Below, piece after piece: positions 1 to 8,460 of a stretch of 64,000 nucleotides of DNA (positions are counted from its first letter, which is position 1; each line of letters opens with the position of its first letter). Made by a program: the position numbers and the translations under genes. The stretch is from CAUJGP01 sp964612425. GTDB taxonomy: Bacteria; Bdellovibrionota; Bdellovibrionia; Bdellovibrionales; Bdellovibrionaceae. Location of the stretch: positions 1-64,000 of the forward strand of contig CAZTDX010000007.1 of assembly GCA_964612425.1 (NCBI GenBank), in the 5' to 3' direction. Under the pieces are notes generated by a model. It saw nothing but the letters and a program-made list of their open reading frames with translations, was not told the origin of the DNA and searched no databases.

Positions 1-537
1 GTCACAGCTAATATTAAATTTTCTATTTGACCATTTTCTTGATTCTAATAAATTTCTAACTGCCAACCTAACTATATCTTTCAATCTATCAAACATAATA
101 GGTCTACTCAAGAAGTCGACAATCATTCCATAAGATTTGGTGCGAGCAAAAGCATCACCTAAAATCTTGAAGAGCATTCTATCTAAAAACTTATACGCAG
201 CCACTCCTATGATTATATCGACGATGAGCGAGCCTTTTTGAAAATTAACCACAGGTAATGTTGATGGGACATTATTTAAAATTTTATTTAATGTTAAAGT
301 AGTTTTCCCCATTTTTTTTCGATGTAAATTATTTGCAGCAATACTCTCTTCAAAATGGTGTTCTATCAGAAGTTCTCTTAATATATTCTTCTGGAAATCC
401 TTACAAAATTCTGCCAAAGTAATAAGATCATCAGTTGAGATAAGGTGATTAGTTATAGAAAATCTACACCTGATTGATTCACCGCTCTCAGATTCGCTCG
501 TTTGTAATAATATCTCTTCAATATTTGAAATACCCAT
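1..537 (-). CDS. Hypothetical protein, 3' end cut off by the window edge
   Basis: A reading frame opens at the ATG at 537 and stays open for 179 codons to the left edge without a stop, so the gene is only partly seen. An AGAGG Shine-Dalgarno stands 6 bases before the ATG. The N-terminal part is acidic and Ser/Glu rich. Near residues 105-125 there is a hydrophobic stretch (SLIVDIIIGVAAYKFLDRML) that could be a membrane helix or amphipathic segment. I recognise no family. It lies inside the integrase-bearing island, so it is probably accessory cargo. Confidence 0.6.
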   Translation of the reverse strand, partial: MGISNIEEILLQTSESESGESIRCRFSITNHLISTDDLITLAEFCKDFQKNILRELLIEHHFEESIAANNLHRKKMGKTTLTLNKILNNVPSTLPVVNFQKGSLIVDIIIGVAAYKFLDRMLFKILGDAFARTKSYGMIVDFLSRPIMFDRLKDIVRLAVRNLLESRKWSNRKFNISCD

Positions 538-672
538 TTTAAGCCTCTAATCTATTAGAAATTTTAATTTTATTTTCTAAATTTAGAGTTTTGAAGTATA
601 ATTTAAATTAACTGGTCAAAGGTTTAGTACTATTCAATTCCTAAAGCTCTTTACTTTTGGTGATTATATGTA

Positions 673-1386
673 TCACGAATCTTTAATACGGGTATACTTC
701 ACAGCTTTATCAACTGTTATTTCCCCATAATTAAATTGATTATGTCCCATTCCAATCATTGAGCATTTATACTTCTTTTGAGAGGTAAAAACATCTACCC
801 CTTTTGATAAAAACCAATCTTCCTCATGATAAAAACATGCGACAACTTCACCGTTTTTAAATGGGAACACTCTATTTTCCCGTGCAACTACATTTGTTAT
901 TTTAACAAAATAAAAATCACTCTGTCTGTTTTCAAAGCCGACATGATCATAACCGTTACTATGCGCTTCAATCAATAGATCACAATGTCCATAATCTAAA
1001 ATTGGCGCCTCTCCGATAGACTCTACAACTACCTTCAATTTATCATACGTTTCAAAACGCCAACGGAAATGCCAAAATTCGTGGGATCGAGTATCTCTAG
1101 AGATTTCAAATAAATTTCTAATGTTATCTAGTCTCAGAATTTTATTATGACTTATAATTGATTCTGTTTGCTTTCTTATAGCCTCTGTGTGCCGCTGAAT
1201 ACTATCGGTTTGTTGTATAATTGAATTGGTGTTTTGTTCAATTGCTTTTGTAATTACTTCACCTTCTCTACTTAATTTCCAAGAATAATAGATAGCATAG
1301 ATTCCAATGAAGAGACCGATTCCCCCACCAACAACCGTAAAAAAATTAATTAAGCCTACACTGAGACTAGCAAAATAATTCAACAT
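673..1386 (-). CDS. Membrane-anchored coiled-coil protein of unknown function
   Basis: The 237-residue protein has one N-terminal transmembrane helix (about residues 8-35, Gly/Ile rich). A short coiled coil follows, made of clear heptads around residues 50-80 in which Thr, Ser/Ala and Ile recur (QTDSIQR, HTEAIRK, QTESIIS). The remaining 150 residues form a soluble domain I do not recognise. It has no Cys pair or enzyme motif that I can name. Topology suggests an inner-membrane anchor with a cytoplasmic sensor or effector domain. An AAGG Shine-Dalgarno lies about 9 bases before the ATG. It is island cargo beside the integrase and could belong to an uncharacterised defence or phage-related locus, but nothing in the sequence proves that. 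Confidence 0.65.
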   Translation of the reverse strand: MLNYFASLSVGLINFFTVVGGGIGLFIGIYAIYYSWKLSREGEVITKAIEQNTNSIIQQTDSIQRHTEAIRKQTESIISHNKILRLDNIRNLFEISRDTRSHEFWHFRWRFETYDKLKVVVESIGEAPILDYGHCDLLIEAHSNGYDHVGFENRQSDFYFVKITNVVARENRVFPFKNGEVVACFYHEEDWFLSKGVDVFTSQKKYKCSMIGMGHNQFNYGEITVDKAVKYTRIKDS

Positions 1387-1501
1387 TTTTTATCGACCTT
1401 ATGTAACTGTTTTAATAAAAATCTACTCCAAAAACTTAATAAATAAAGAACTTTTAGTTAATTTTAAAAATGTAACGCGCAACTGTTTTTATTGGTTTAA
1501 A

Positions 1502-2767
1502 TTAAACTATCTTTATCGGTTTTATTTCGTCCGAATCAGTCTGCGAGAGACTATCAAGCTCATTAGCTAAATGATTATATCGTTGGGTCATCTTTGGGTC
1601 TGAATGCCCAAGAACCTTTTCGGCAATTCGTGGGTCGCCGTCGCAGAGTTTTGTGAACCTAGTCGCAAAAGTGTGCCTTAGAGAATGCAGGTCACGTTCT
1701 TTTTTAAGTTTTAACTTTGCTTTTATTTCAGTAAAAAGTTTATAGAATTCTCTATAAGTACATCCTTCAAATAATAAACCAATTTCATTTGATTGAGTTT
1801 TTAATTGTTTAAGTAGCTTAGTCGTTTCTAGATCAATTAAAGGAATAACTCGATTATTTTCTGGGGCAATTCTTTTGCGCTTTTTAAGCGGTGCCCTTCT
1901 AACTTCTCCATTAATAATCAAATTATTGGGGTCTGCGGGTTGCGATTTTAAAAGAATATATCCAAAAAGATCGGTCTTATCCTTTAGAGCGTTGAAAATC
2001 CATTTTTCTTGCGCAGGCGTAGAGCCAATAATTACATCGACAGTCATTAAACCAATACCTTCAGACACTCGTAATCCGGTATTACTTAAGATTCTAAACA
2101 AATGAGCATACTTTTCAAAACCCTTTTCAATAAACTCTTTAACTACTTTTGCAATTTCTGAATCAGTATAAACGGACTCTGCTCCCCTACGACCCTTTTC
2201 TTCAAATTTAAATTCTGGTAGTCGCTTTATTGGCGTACCGCCTTCGGATAGTTCGCAGAAGGCTATAAATGAGTTTGCAGCTCTAATAATGTTATCTTTA
2301 GAGTTTACAGACAGTTCCTTTGTTTTCGTGTTTCGTCTAATTGGTTTACCAAGGCTATTTTGAAACTCTTGCCAGTGTTCAAACCATAGTGACGGATGAT
2401 TAAGGTTTAGTTGACCAATGAAGAAAGGGAAAACATAGCACTTCATTCTAGACACGTCTTCTTTCCAAGACTTCTTTGCTACTTTTTGACGGTGTTTTGC
2501 ATAGGACTCGAAGAGTTTCTCTTGGTCACTAAATTTCTGTAGAAACTCAAAACGCTTTTTGGCTTTAGCTTGGGCAATACCAAGTCTTAGTTCCGCCTGT
2601 TTACGGGCCGATAAAGCGTCTTTTAAATCATGAACCGGGGGATTAATACTAAAGCGCTCGTTTTTCTTTGTATTGGGATTATATAAAAGAAATGAAGAAA
2701 ATAGACCGTCGGTTAATCTAAATCCGTTACTGTAGGTAAACTCTTTTTTGTTCCTAACCCTTGGCAT
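1502..2767 (-). CDS. Tyrosine recombinase (phage/island integrase)
   Basis: This is a 421-residue site-specific recombinase that would cut and rejoin DNA at the island's attachment sites. The C-terminal catalytic domain shows the family residues: Arg in NTGLRVSEG, His361-x-x-Arg364 in HSLRHTFATRF, His388 in LGHSD, and the nucleophile Tyr397 in MTQRYNHL. The N-terminal 190 residues contain the core-binding SAM-like domain (FIAFCELS region). The ATG at 2767 follows an AAGGAG Shine-Dalgarno. The gene lies 235 bases from the 3' end of tRNA-Gln on the same strand, the usual arrangement for an integrase whose att site is in the tRNA. It looks intact. Confidence 0.93.
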   Translation of the reverse strand: MPRVRNKKEFTYSNGFRLTDGLFSSFLLYNPNTKKNERFSINPPVHDLKDALSARKQAELRLGIAQAKAKKRFEFLQKFSDQEKLFESYAKHRQKVAKKSWKEDVSRMKCYVFPFFIGQLNLNHPSLWFEHWQEFQNSLGKPIRRNTKTKELSVNSKDNIIRAANSFIAFCELSEGGTPIKRLPEFKFEEKGRRGAESVYTDSEIAKVVKEFIEKGFEKYAHLFRILSNTGLRVSEGIGLMTVDVIIGSTPAQEKWIFNALKDKTDLFGYILLKSQPADPNNLIINGEVRRAPLKKRKRIAPENNRVIPLIDLETTKLLKQLKTQSNEIGLLFEGCTYREFYKLFTEIKAKLKLKKERDLHSLRHTFATRFTKLCDGDPRIAEKVLGHSDPKMTQRYNHLANELDSLSQTDSDEIKPIKIV

Positions 2768-2940
2768 AACTCCTTATCGGACCCTTCACCAAAATTTAAA
2801 GGCTTTATCTCTTCAGGGTCGAAGGCAGACCAATAATAAGAAAAGCTTTCTAAGTTCAAGAACAAAATGTTTTCGTGTCTATCGTAGATCTTATTTTTAT
2901 TGTGGTTCGGAGTGAACCTGGGAAGTGTTTTTTTGATCAT
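2713..2940 (-). CDS. Possible small gene upstream of the integrase (uncertain)
   Basis: This is a 75-codon frame starting at ATG 2940 and overlapping the integrase start by 55 bases in another frame. The encoded sequence is non-repetitive (HENILFLNLESFSYYWSAFD in the middle) and could be a small island protein. There is no good Shine-Dalgarno and no family match that I recognise. It sits where excisionase or recombination-directionality genes are often found, but it has no helix-turn-helix that I can see. It may be a chance frame. Confidence 0.25.
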   Translation of the reverse strand: MIKKTLPRFTPNHNKNKIYDRHENILFLNLESFSYYWSAFDPEEIKPLNFGEGSDKELCQGLGTKKSLPTVTDLD

Positions 2941-3032
2941 TTTTAGGATTATTTTTCTCTGTAAGTCATCGACTTCACTTATGAATTGCCAGGTTCAGAA
3001 GTGGATGGGGTACCAGGACTCGAACCTGGGAA
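2911..3032. other. Candidate island attachment region with repeated GAACCTGG motif
   Basis: The T-arm sequence GAACCTGGGAA (3022-3032, inside tRNA-Gln) recurs as an exact 11-base direct repeat at 2914-2924. The same 8-base core occurs inverted at 2989-2996 (CCAGGTTC). All lie between the integrase start and the tRNA 3' half. That is where core and arm sites of tyrosine integrases normally sit. The matches are short and could be chance; the other att copy would lie outside the window. Confidence 0.3.
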
Positions 3033-3077
3033 TGTCAGAATCAAAATCTGATGCCTTACCAACTTGGCGATACCCCA
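3002..3077 (-). tRNA. tRNA-Gln (anticodon TTG), CCA encoded
   Basis: The complement of 3077-3002 folds as a cloverleaf. The acceptor stem TGGGGTA pairs with TACCCCA. The anticodon stem TCAGA/TCTGA has loop TTTTGAT (anticodon TTG), and the T arm CCAGG-TTCGAGT-CCTGG is intact. The discriminator base is T and a genomic CCA follows at 3004-3002. The integrase gene lies on the 3' side, so this tRNA is the likely integration target of the island that extends left out of the window. Confidence 0.96.
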
Positions 3078-3200
3078 ACTGTTTTCGAATTACAGACTCA
3101 CTAAACTAAAGTAAATCGAGTCGCAAAATCAAGCTAAAAGTAATTCTTGAAAGGAAAAAAATGGAATTTAATCATAATAAAATCTTGGTAAGTCTAATTT

Positions 3201-3527
3201 TTAATCGATCTCGTGATTTTCGTATCCATTGTGCCCATGGCTTCGGCGAATATTCGATAAACTCTCACCCATCGACTTTATTTCGCGCTCGTAGGCATCA
3301 AAAATGATGTCCTCTAGTTCATCCCTTGTTTCTTGGTTCAGTGGATGAGCAATATCTTTGAACTGACCATCCTTTCGCTTCTTGCTCGGCATAGCTACAA
3401 AGAGGCCGTTCGGTCCTTGGATGATTTTTAAATCTCGAACAACAAAACTATCATCAATTGTAATACTCACATAGGCTTTGAGTCGTTCTTCATTGACTGG
3501 GAATATTTTTACTTCCGTGATTTTCAT
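3201..3527 (-). CDS. spoVG: SpoVG family regulator
   Basis: The product is a 108-residue SpoVG protein, a small site-specific nucleic-acid-binding regulator. Family hallmarks are visible from the first residue: MKITEVKIFPV, LKAYVSITIDDSFVV, LKIIQGPNGLFVAMPSKK and DIAHPLN near residue 60. Its length is close to the usual 85-100 with a slightly longer C-terminus. I place the start at ATG 3527 because the family begins with MKITEV and a GGAG motif stands just upstream. A longer in-frame extension exists but matches nothing. Targets in this organism are unknown. It stands alone, next to tRNA-Gln. Confidence 0.93.
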   Translation of the reverse strand: MKITEVKIFPVNEERLKAYVSITIDDSFVVRDLKIIQGPNGLFVAMPSKKRKDGQFKDIAHPLNQETRDELEDIIFDAYEREIKSMGESLSNIRRSHGHNGYENHEID

Positions 3528-3831
3528 AACACTCTCCTTCGACGCTGTCTTCTGCTGGGTGCTGTTTTGATGAGATTCGAGATACGGACTAAAGTAAGGT
3601 ATATCTCTTATAACTATACGCATTATAATTTTAAATTAAAAGAGTGCTTATCAAAATAAGACAATTCTGCGGCCCAAACAAACTCCACGTCTTCACCACC
3701 GTCTCAGAATAAACCATTTTCACAAATCATCTTCAGCTTCAACAAGGCTCTCATTTAGATTCTTGACCTGGCCTCCTTTCCCAGGAAATGTCTCATTAAC
3801 TAACTACATTCATTATTGGAGTTCATCGCCT

Positions 3832-5094
3832 ATGAAAAGCAACGATCTCAGCAAAAATTTTCTTCAGGAGTTTAAATCCATACTCACGGCCAACGTCGTT
3901 GTGGCAGCACTTGGATACTTTGTAGATATTTATGATTTGCTACTTTTCGGTATTGTGCGTGTTTCCAGCTTACGCGATATCGGCATTGCAGAAAGTGATT
4001 TATTATCAAAAGGAGTTCTACTCATAAATGCTCAAATGATTGGGATGCTCATTGGAGGGGTACTCTGGGGCATCCTAGGAGATAAAAAAGGACGACTCTC
4101 TGTTTTATTTGGCTCCATTCTCCTCTACTCTCTTGCGAATATTGCTAACGCCTTTATTAATTCCATCGAAGCCTACGTTGCCCTACGATTTATCGCAGGC
4201 CTTGGACTCGCCGGCGAATTGGGAGCCGCCATCACTCTGGTCGCTGAAACCTTACCAAAAGAAAAACGGGGCTACGGCACCACATTAGTTGCCAGTGTTG
4301 GAATTTTAGGAGCCGTAGTGGCAGCACTCATAGGAGATTTGTTTAGCTGGAAAACATCCTACATCATCGGCGGAGCAATGGGTCTTATGCTCCTCGCACT
4401 GAGAATGACGATGATGGAGTCTGGACTCTTTCACAACACGCACTCTCAAGCGCATATCGCTAAAGGTGATTTTTTGATGCTTTTTAAAAATCAAAATCGC
4501 TTCTATAAATATCTTCGCTGCATCTTAATTGGAGTTCCCATCTGGTATGTGGTCGGAATACTCATTACTTTCTCTCCAGAATTAGCACTGCAACTGCAAG
4601 TGTCAGAGCCCATCAGTGCCGGAAAATCAATTATGTATTGTTACGCAGGCCTTGCTCTTGGTGATTTAATGAGTGGATTACTAAGCCAGTGGTTTAAAAG
4701 CCGTGTCCGATCCCTTTGGTTATTTTCAATTATTACTTTAATAATGACTTTTATTTATTTCTTCTCACACCAAGTTTCTGCATTTACTTTTTATGCCATT
4801 TGCTTTGGACTTGGCTTTGGGTCAGGGTATTGGGCAGTCTTCGTCACCACCGCTGCTGAGCAATTTGGAACTAACTTAAGAGCAACAGTCACTACCAGCG
4901 TTCCAAACTTTGTCCGAGGGTCTGTGGTAATTTTAACGTCCTTATTTCAATTTTTTAAACTCGAACTCAAAAATCACCAGCAAGGCTTACTCATTTCAGC
5001 AGCTCTCGTTGGAATTATCACTTTTATTTTGGCTTTCAGTAGTCTTTACAAAATGAAAGATTCATTCGATCAGCATTTGGATTTTCTGGAGTAA
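3832..5094 (+). CDS. MFS transporter, metabolite:H+ symporter type
   Basis: A 420-residue inner-membrane carrier of the major facilitator superfamily with about twelve hydrophobic helices. The loop 2-3 signature is present as GDKKGRLSVL, with the acidic/Arg pair expected of motif A, and helix 4-5 carries RFIAGLGLAGELGAAITLVAE, typical of the sugar/metabolite:H+ symporter branch (PcaK/ProP/shikimate-like). The substrate cannot be read from sequence. ATG 3832 is chosen because GGAG lies 10 bases upstream and the first helix then starts about residue 20. A longer frame from 3763 adds only an unlikely leader. It is transcribed alone. Confidence 0.85.
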   Translation: MKSNDLSKNFLQEFKSILTANVVVAALGYFVDIYDLLLFGIVRVSSLRDIGIAESDLLSKGVLLINAQMIGMLIGGVLWGILGDKKGRLSVLFGSILLYSLANIANAFINSIEAYVALRFIAGLGLAGELGAAITLVAETLPKEKRGYGTTLVASVGILGAVVAALIGDLFSWKTSYIIGGAMGLMLLALRMTMMESGLFHNTHSQAHIAKGDFLMLFKNQNRFYKYLRCILIGVPIWYVVGILITFSPELALQLQVSEPISAGKSIMYCYAGLALGDLMSGLLSQWFKSRVRSLWLFSIITLIMTFIYFFSHQVSAFTFYAICFGLGFGSGYWAVFVTTAAEQFGTNLRATVTTSVPNFVRGSVVILTSLFQFFKLELKNHQQGLLISAALVGIITFILAFSSLYKMKDSFDQHLDFLE

Positions 5095-5185
5095 ACAAAA
5101 CTTGTTTTCAATTACTAAACAAAAGAAAAACTATTTGAATCGTAAAAAATCAAGATTTAAAAGGGATGAATGCTTCAACGGTGTT

Positions 5186-5734
5186 TTACTTTACTTTTTC
5201 CCACTCAGATTGAAGACCCAGCTTTGAAACCCATTGCTGTAAATACGCTTCATCTAAAGGTACATTCATAATAATATCGCGAATATCATTGAGATGCTTT
5301 TCAGATTGTCCTTCTCGATAATAATCAAGTTTTTTGATAATAAGATCTTCAGGAGATGCTAAGTAAACATCAAGACCTTCTGTGATTTTTACCTTTTGTC
5401 GTCGCGAAAACTCTGATTTATAAAACTCAGTTTCCTTATCTAGAACAATATCCACTTTTATACCAGAAGCTTGATGTATCAGATTAAAACTTCCTTTACG
5501 ATTAACTTCATCTTGTATTACTTCTATTGGAGGACAGTAAAAATCAGATAGTGGGAATAAATTCTCAAATCGAAATACTTGCCGTGGGCGCAGTCGAACA
5601 ACAAGATCCAAATCACGAGTGAAGCGCGGTTGACCATAATACATTGTCGCCATTGATCCCACCATAAAGTAATCAATACTTTCAATTTCAAACTTTGCGA
5701 TAACTTCTTTTAAAACATCCAGTAGACCAATCAT
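5186..5734 (-). CDS. Nucleotidyltransferase-fold protein (AbiEii/DUF6036-like)
   Basis: This 182-residue protein has the nucleotidyltransferase fold core: MVGSMATMYYG (G-S motif) near residue 25, then RFTRDLDLVV, which supplies the Asp-x-Asp metal ligands. KVDIVLD provides a third acidic strand, and SPEDLIIKKLDYY is typical of the AbiEii/DUF6036 class. Such proteins transfer nucleotides to RNA or protein or act as toxins in two-gene systems. Its ATG overlaps the stop of the upstream 68-codon gene by ATGA, implying translational coupling. Substrate and biological role cannot be told from the sequence. Confidence 0.75.
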   Translation of the reverse strand: MIGLLDVLKEVIAKFEIESIDYFMVGSMATMYYGQPRFTRDLDLVVRLRPRQVFRFENLFPLSDFYCPPIEVIQDEVNRKGSFNLIHQASGIKVDIVLDKETEFYKSEFSRRQKVKITEGLDVYLASPEDLIIKKLDYYREGQSEKHLNDIRDIIMNVPLDEAYLQQWVSKLGLQSEWEKVK

Positions 5735-5937
5735 TTTGATTTTACTTCATTGAGTTTTTTAAAATAAGCGGCAGTGAGCTTCATAAGCTCTAGATCAGAC
5801 AATTCAGGATATAGATGAGAAAATCGAGCTTTTTTAACTATGAAGGCATCTTTAAACATAGCATCGGCAGTTTCAAGATTTGTTTGTTTTCTCTTTTTTA
5901 AAGGCAATGAATTATTTTCCAGCTTAGTAGACATCAT
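5731..5937 (-). CDS. Small basic partner of the nucleotidyltransferase
   Basis: A 68-residue Lys-rich protein with no signal peptide. The N-terminal 25 residues look disordered. The rest, with FSHLYPELSDLELMKLTAAY in the middle, is probably helical. It precedes the nucleotidyltransferase gene and overlaps it by four bases, so the two are made together in a 1:1 fashion. The arrangement resembles antitoxin-toxin pairs in which a small first gene accompanies an AbiEii-like enzyme, but no known antitoxin motif is visible. No Shine-Dalgarno is evident. Confidence 0.6.
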   Translation of the reverse strand: MMSTKLENNSLPLKKRKQTNLETADAMFKDAFIVKKARFSHLYPELSDLELMKLTAAYFKKLNEVKSK

Positions 5938-6135
5938 AAAGGAAAAGTACCGGCGTCATCTATTGATGTCAAGTTTGTATAAAGAAGTAATTACACGGCT
6001 CTGACAATTTGGGCGCGGCTTTGAGGTTGGAACAGATCCTGCATAGTTTTATCTAAAATGACAAAACTTTGAATTGAACTTTTTTTGAAGTTTGGATTCA
6101 GATTTAAGTTCAATCCAATGACGAGGAGAATTTTA

Positions 6136-7608
6136 ATGGCGGCTCTGACCACCCCAAAGGGGAATTATCAGCAACAATTAAAGCACAAATTTACCATGCT
6201 AATTCTATTCTCCGTAATGATTGTAACAGTGACATTTAATAGCGGTGATTACAAACACTCTCTACCTTCTTCATTAACCTCAAATATAGAGTCGATGGAA
6301 TCGAATCCCTTCAGCTTAAAAACGATCAGTGCCATCACGGGATTCAACGAAATTTTAACTGTTTTTAACTTCATCAATCCCTCGTTAGCAGAACCCAAAA
6401 TTGTCGCTAGTGACAAATTTGAGCCACTACCCCCTCTCCAAGAAGTTCAGCCCCTAAACCCTGACAGTCCCTTTAAAATACCCGCAGGATTTGAGTCTCG
6501 TGTCCAGTTCTGGGTTAATATTTATTCAAAGTACACCTCTGAAGACGCGCTCTTTCATGACTCGCAAAACTTATCTATCATCTATAAAGTAGTGGACCTA
6601 AGACCACTCACGCAATCGAATCTCCACCCCTATGTCATTGAACATAAAGTCAAAAAACTTATCGATAAAGAACGAAAACAGCTCCTCAGTGAACTAGAGT
6701 CTCTCAAAAGAAAGCTCAGTCGACAAAAATCTGCAAGCAAAGCTATAAATAATATTAATTTACAGTCGCTTAACTTAACTCCCCGAGAAGAAGAGCTTTT
6801 TGATTTACTCTCTCAACCAACGGTAAAAAGTGCCGTGGTCAACGCAATAAAAAACTTAAGAATGCAAATTGGTCAAAAAGACTTTGTTGAAAAAGCGCTT
6901 AAAAGTTCTGACCTTTATCTCCCTCATATGGAAGAAATCTTTGAGCAAAAAGGCTTACCCAAAGAACTGACCCGCATGCCTTTTGTTGAAAGTTCGTTTA
7001 ATTTAGAAGCACGATCAAAAGTCGGTGCCAGTGGTATTTGGCAAATCATGCCTGCCACTGGAAAAAAATTAATGCCGAATGACCTTGTTGATTACAGAAA
7101 TGATCCCATCAAGGCGACAGAGTTTGCCGCAAACTTATTAAAATTTAATCTCAGAATTTTGGACCAATGGCCCCTCGCAATTACGGCCTACAATCATGGT
7201 CCCACCGGCCTTAAGCGACTCTCCCTTAAATATAAGACGGATGATCTTGCTGAAATCATTGATCGAGCCTATGGAACCCATGCCTTTGGGTTTGCTTCAT
7301 CAAATTTTTATGCGTGCTTTTTAGCAATTCTTCAGGTTGAGAAAAATAGAGCTCATTATTTTCCTGAAACTCCCCGCTCGACGCCCCTGGCGTTTTCAAC
7401 TATTCAGCTAAAAAGAGGAATAAAATATCAGCAATTATTGAACTGGTTTGACAAAAATAAAGACGCTGCCGAGCAATTCAATCCTCATTTGGCTTCTACG
7501 ATCAAAAGAGGATCAGCCTCTATACCACCGGGCACTTATCTCTATCTCCCTGCAAGTGTAACAGACATCTATGAAAAAGAGCTTCCTAAATTAGCTCGTC
7601 GCTTATAA
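6136..7608 (+). CDS. Membrane-bound lytic transglycosylase (SLT, MltD-like)
   Basis: The 490-residue protein would cleave the glycan strands of peptidoglycan in the periplasm. The SLT domain spans about residues 262-400: catalytic Glu285 in RMPFVESSFN, then GASGIWQIMPATG and LAITAYNHGPTGLKRL, all hallmarks of the MltD/Slt family. An N-terminal hydrophobic segment (about 20-35) anchors or exports it. The C-terminal 60 residues (NPHLASTIKRGSASIPPGTY) resemble a LysM-type motif. I prefer ATG 6136 over upstream in-frame codons because GAGGAG lies 7 bases before it. The linker at 60-240 is Lys/Ser rich and partly coiled. Confidence 0.88.
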   Translation: MAALTTPKGNYQQQLKHKFTMLILFSVMIVTVTFNSGDYKHSLPSSLTSNIESMESNPFSLKTISAITGFNEILTVFNFINPSLAEPKIVASDKFEPLPPLQEVQPLNPDSPFKIPAGFESRVQFWVNIYSKYTSEDALFHDSQNLSIIYKVVDLRPLTQSNLHPYVIEHKVKKLIDKERKQLLSELESLKRKLSRQKSASKAINNINLQSLNLTPREEELFDLLSQPTVKSAVVNAIKNLRMQIGQKDFVEKALKSSDLYLPHMEEIFEQKGLPKELTRMPFVESSFNLEARSKVGASGIWQIMPATGKKLMPNDLVDYRNDPIKATEFAANLLKFNLRILDQWPLAITAYNHGPTGLKRLSLKYKTDDLAEIIDRAYGTHAFGFASSNFYACFLAILQVEKNRAHYFPETPRSTPLAFSTIQLKRGIKYQQLLNWFDKNKDAAEQFNPHLASTIKRGSASIPPGTYLYLPASVTDIYEKELPKLARRL

Positions 7609-7697
7609 CTTCGCACACAACAAACTCAATTCCAGTGTTGCTAAAAAAGAGTCCTTTCGCTATTCTACCCCTCGGACTTATAACATCGAGGTGAGTT

Positions 7698-8459
7698 TTG
7701 AATTCGAATCACAATGACCATCGGAGAGTCGATGGTCGCGGCTATATTGAATTAAGAAAAGTAACACTAACACCCAATGCCTCTGAATATGCTGAAGGAA
7801 GTGTACTTGTAGAGTTTGGAAAAACTAAAGTTCTATGCACAGCCTCTCTTGACGAGACTTTTCCAAAGTGGCTGCAAAACACTGGTAAAGGCTGGGTGAC
7901 GGCCGAATATGGAATGCTCCCCCGCTCCACTCACGCTCGAATGAAACGTGAAAAAGCGATGACCAGTGGTCGAACGCAAGAAATTTCTCGCTTGATTGGT
8001 CGCTCCCTTAGAGCCGCCGTTGACCTCAAAGAATTAGGTGAACGACAAATCATCGTTGATTGCGATGTTATCCAAGCCGATGGCGGAACGCGCACGGCTG
8101 CTGTCACAGGAGGTTTTGTCGCTCTTGCCTTAGCCTTAAAAAAGCTCCACTCTCTTTCTGAAATTAAAACAATCCCTCTTAAAAAATATGTGTCAGCCAT
8201 CAGTGTTGGAATGAAAAACAACCAAGCCCATTTGGATTTAAATTACGATGAGGATTGCTCCATCGATACCGATATGAATTTTGTATTAACTCATAATTTA
8301 GAATTCGTAGAAGTTCAGGGTACAGCTGAAGGCGGAGGGACTTTTAGCCAAAAGCATTTATTGCAAATGGTGGAGGCCGCAACCACAGGATGTATTCAAC
8401 TATTTAAAGAGCAAGAAAAAATTGTTGGCTCCTTCTTCCCCTTAAAAATGGAGATCTAA
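7698..8459 (+). CDS. rph: Ribonuclease PH
   Basis: A phosphorolytic 3'-5' exoribonuclease that trims tRNA 3' ends, normally a hexamer. The 253-residue product matches the family from end to end: RRVDGRGYIELR at the N-terminus, GWVTAEYGMLPRSTHAR with the RNA/phosphate-binding residues, GRTQEISRLIGRSLRA, and IVDCDVIQADGGTRTAAVTG in the core. The start is a TTG at 7698, supported by a GAGGTGA Shine-Dalgarno. The next gene, rdgB, begins one base after its stop, so the two form an operon, a pairing also found in other bacteria. Confidence 0.96.
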   Translation: MNSNHNDHRRVDGRGYIELRKVTLTPNASEYAEGSVLVEFGKTKVLCTASLDETFPKWLQNTGKGWVTAEYGMLPRSTHARMKREKAMTSGRTQEISRLIGRSLRAAVDLKELGERQIIVDCDVIQADGGTRTAAVTGGFVALALALKKLHSLSEIKTIPLKKYVSAISVGMKNNQAHLDLNYDEDCSIDTDMNFVLTHNLEFVEVQGTAEGGGTFSQKHLLQMVEAATTGCIQLFKEQEKIVGSFFPLKMEI

Positions 8460-8460
8460 A

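Noticed and set aside
3528..3623. N-terminal extension of SpoVG
   Set aside because: SpoVG proteins begin MKITEV, and a GGAG stands directly before that ATG.
3763..3831. N-terminal extension of the MFS transporter
   Set aside because: The added residues do not resemble the family; the ATG at 3832 has a GGAG and puts the first helix in the normal place.
7742..7930. Antisense open frames across rph, hppA and other conserved genes
   Set aside because: They mirror strong coding genes on the other strand and show no start signals or recognisable products.
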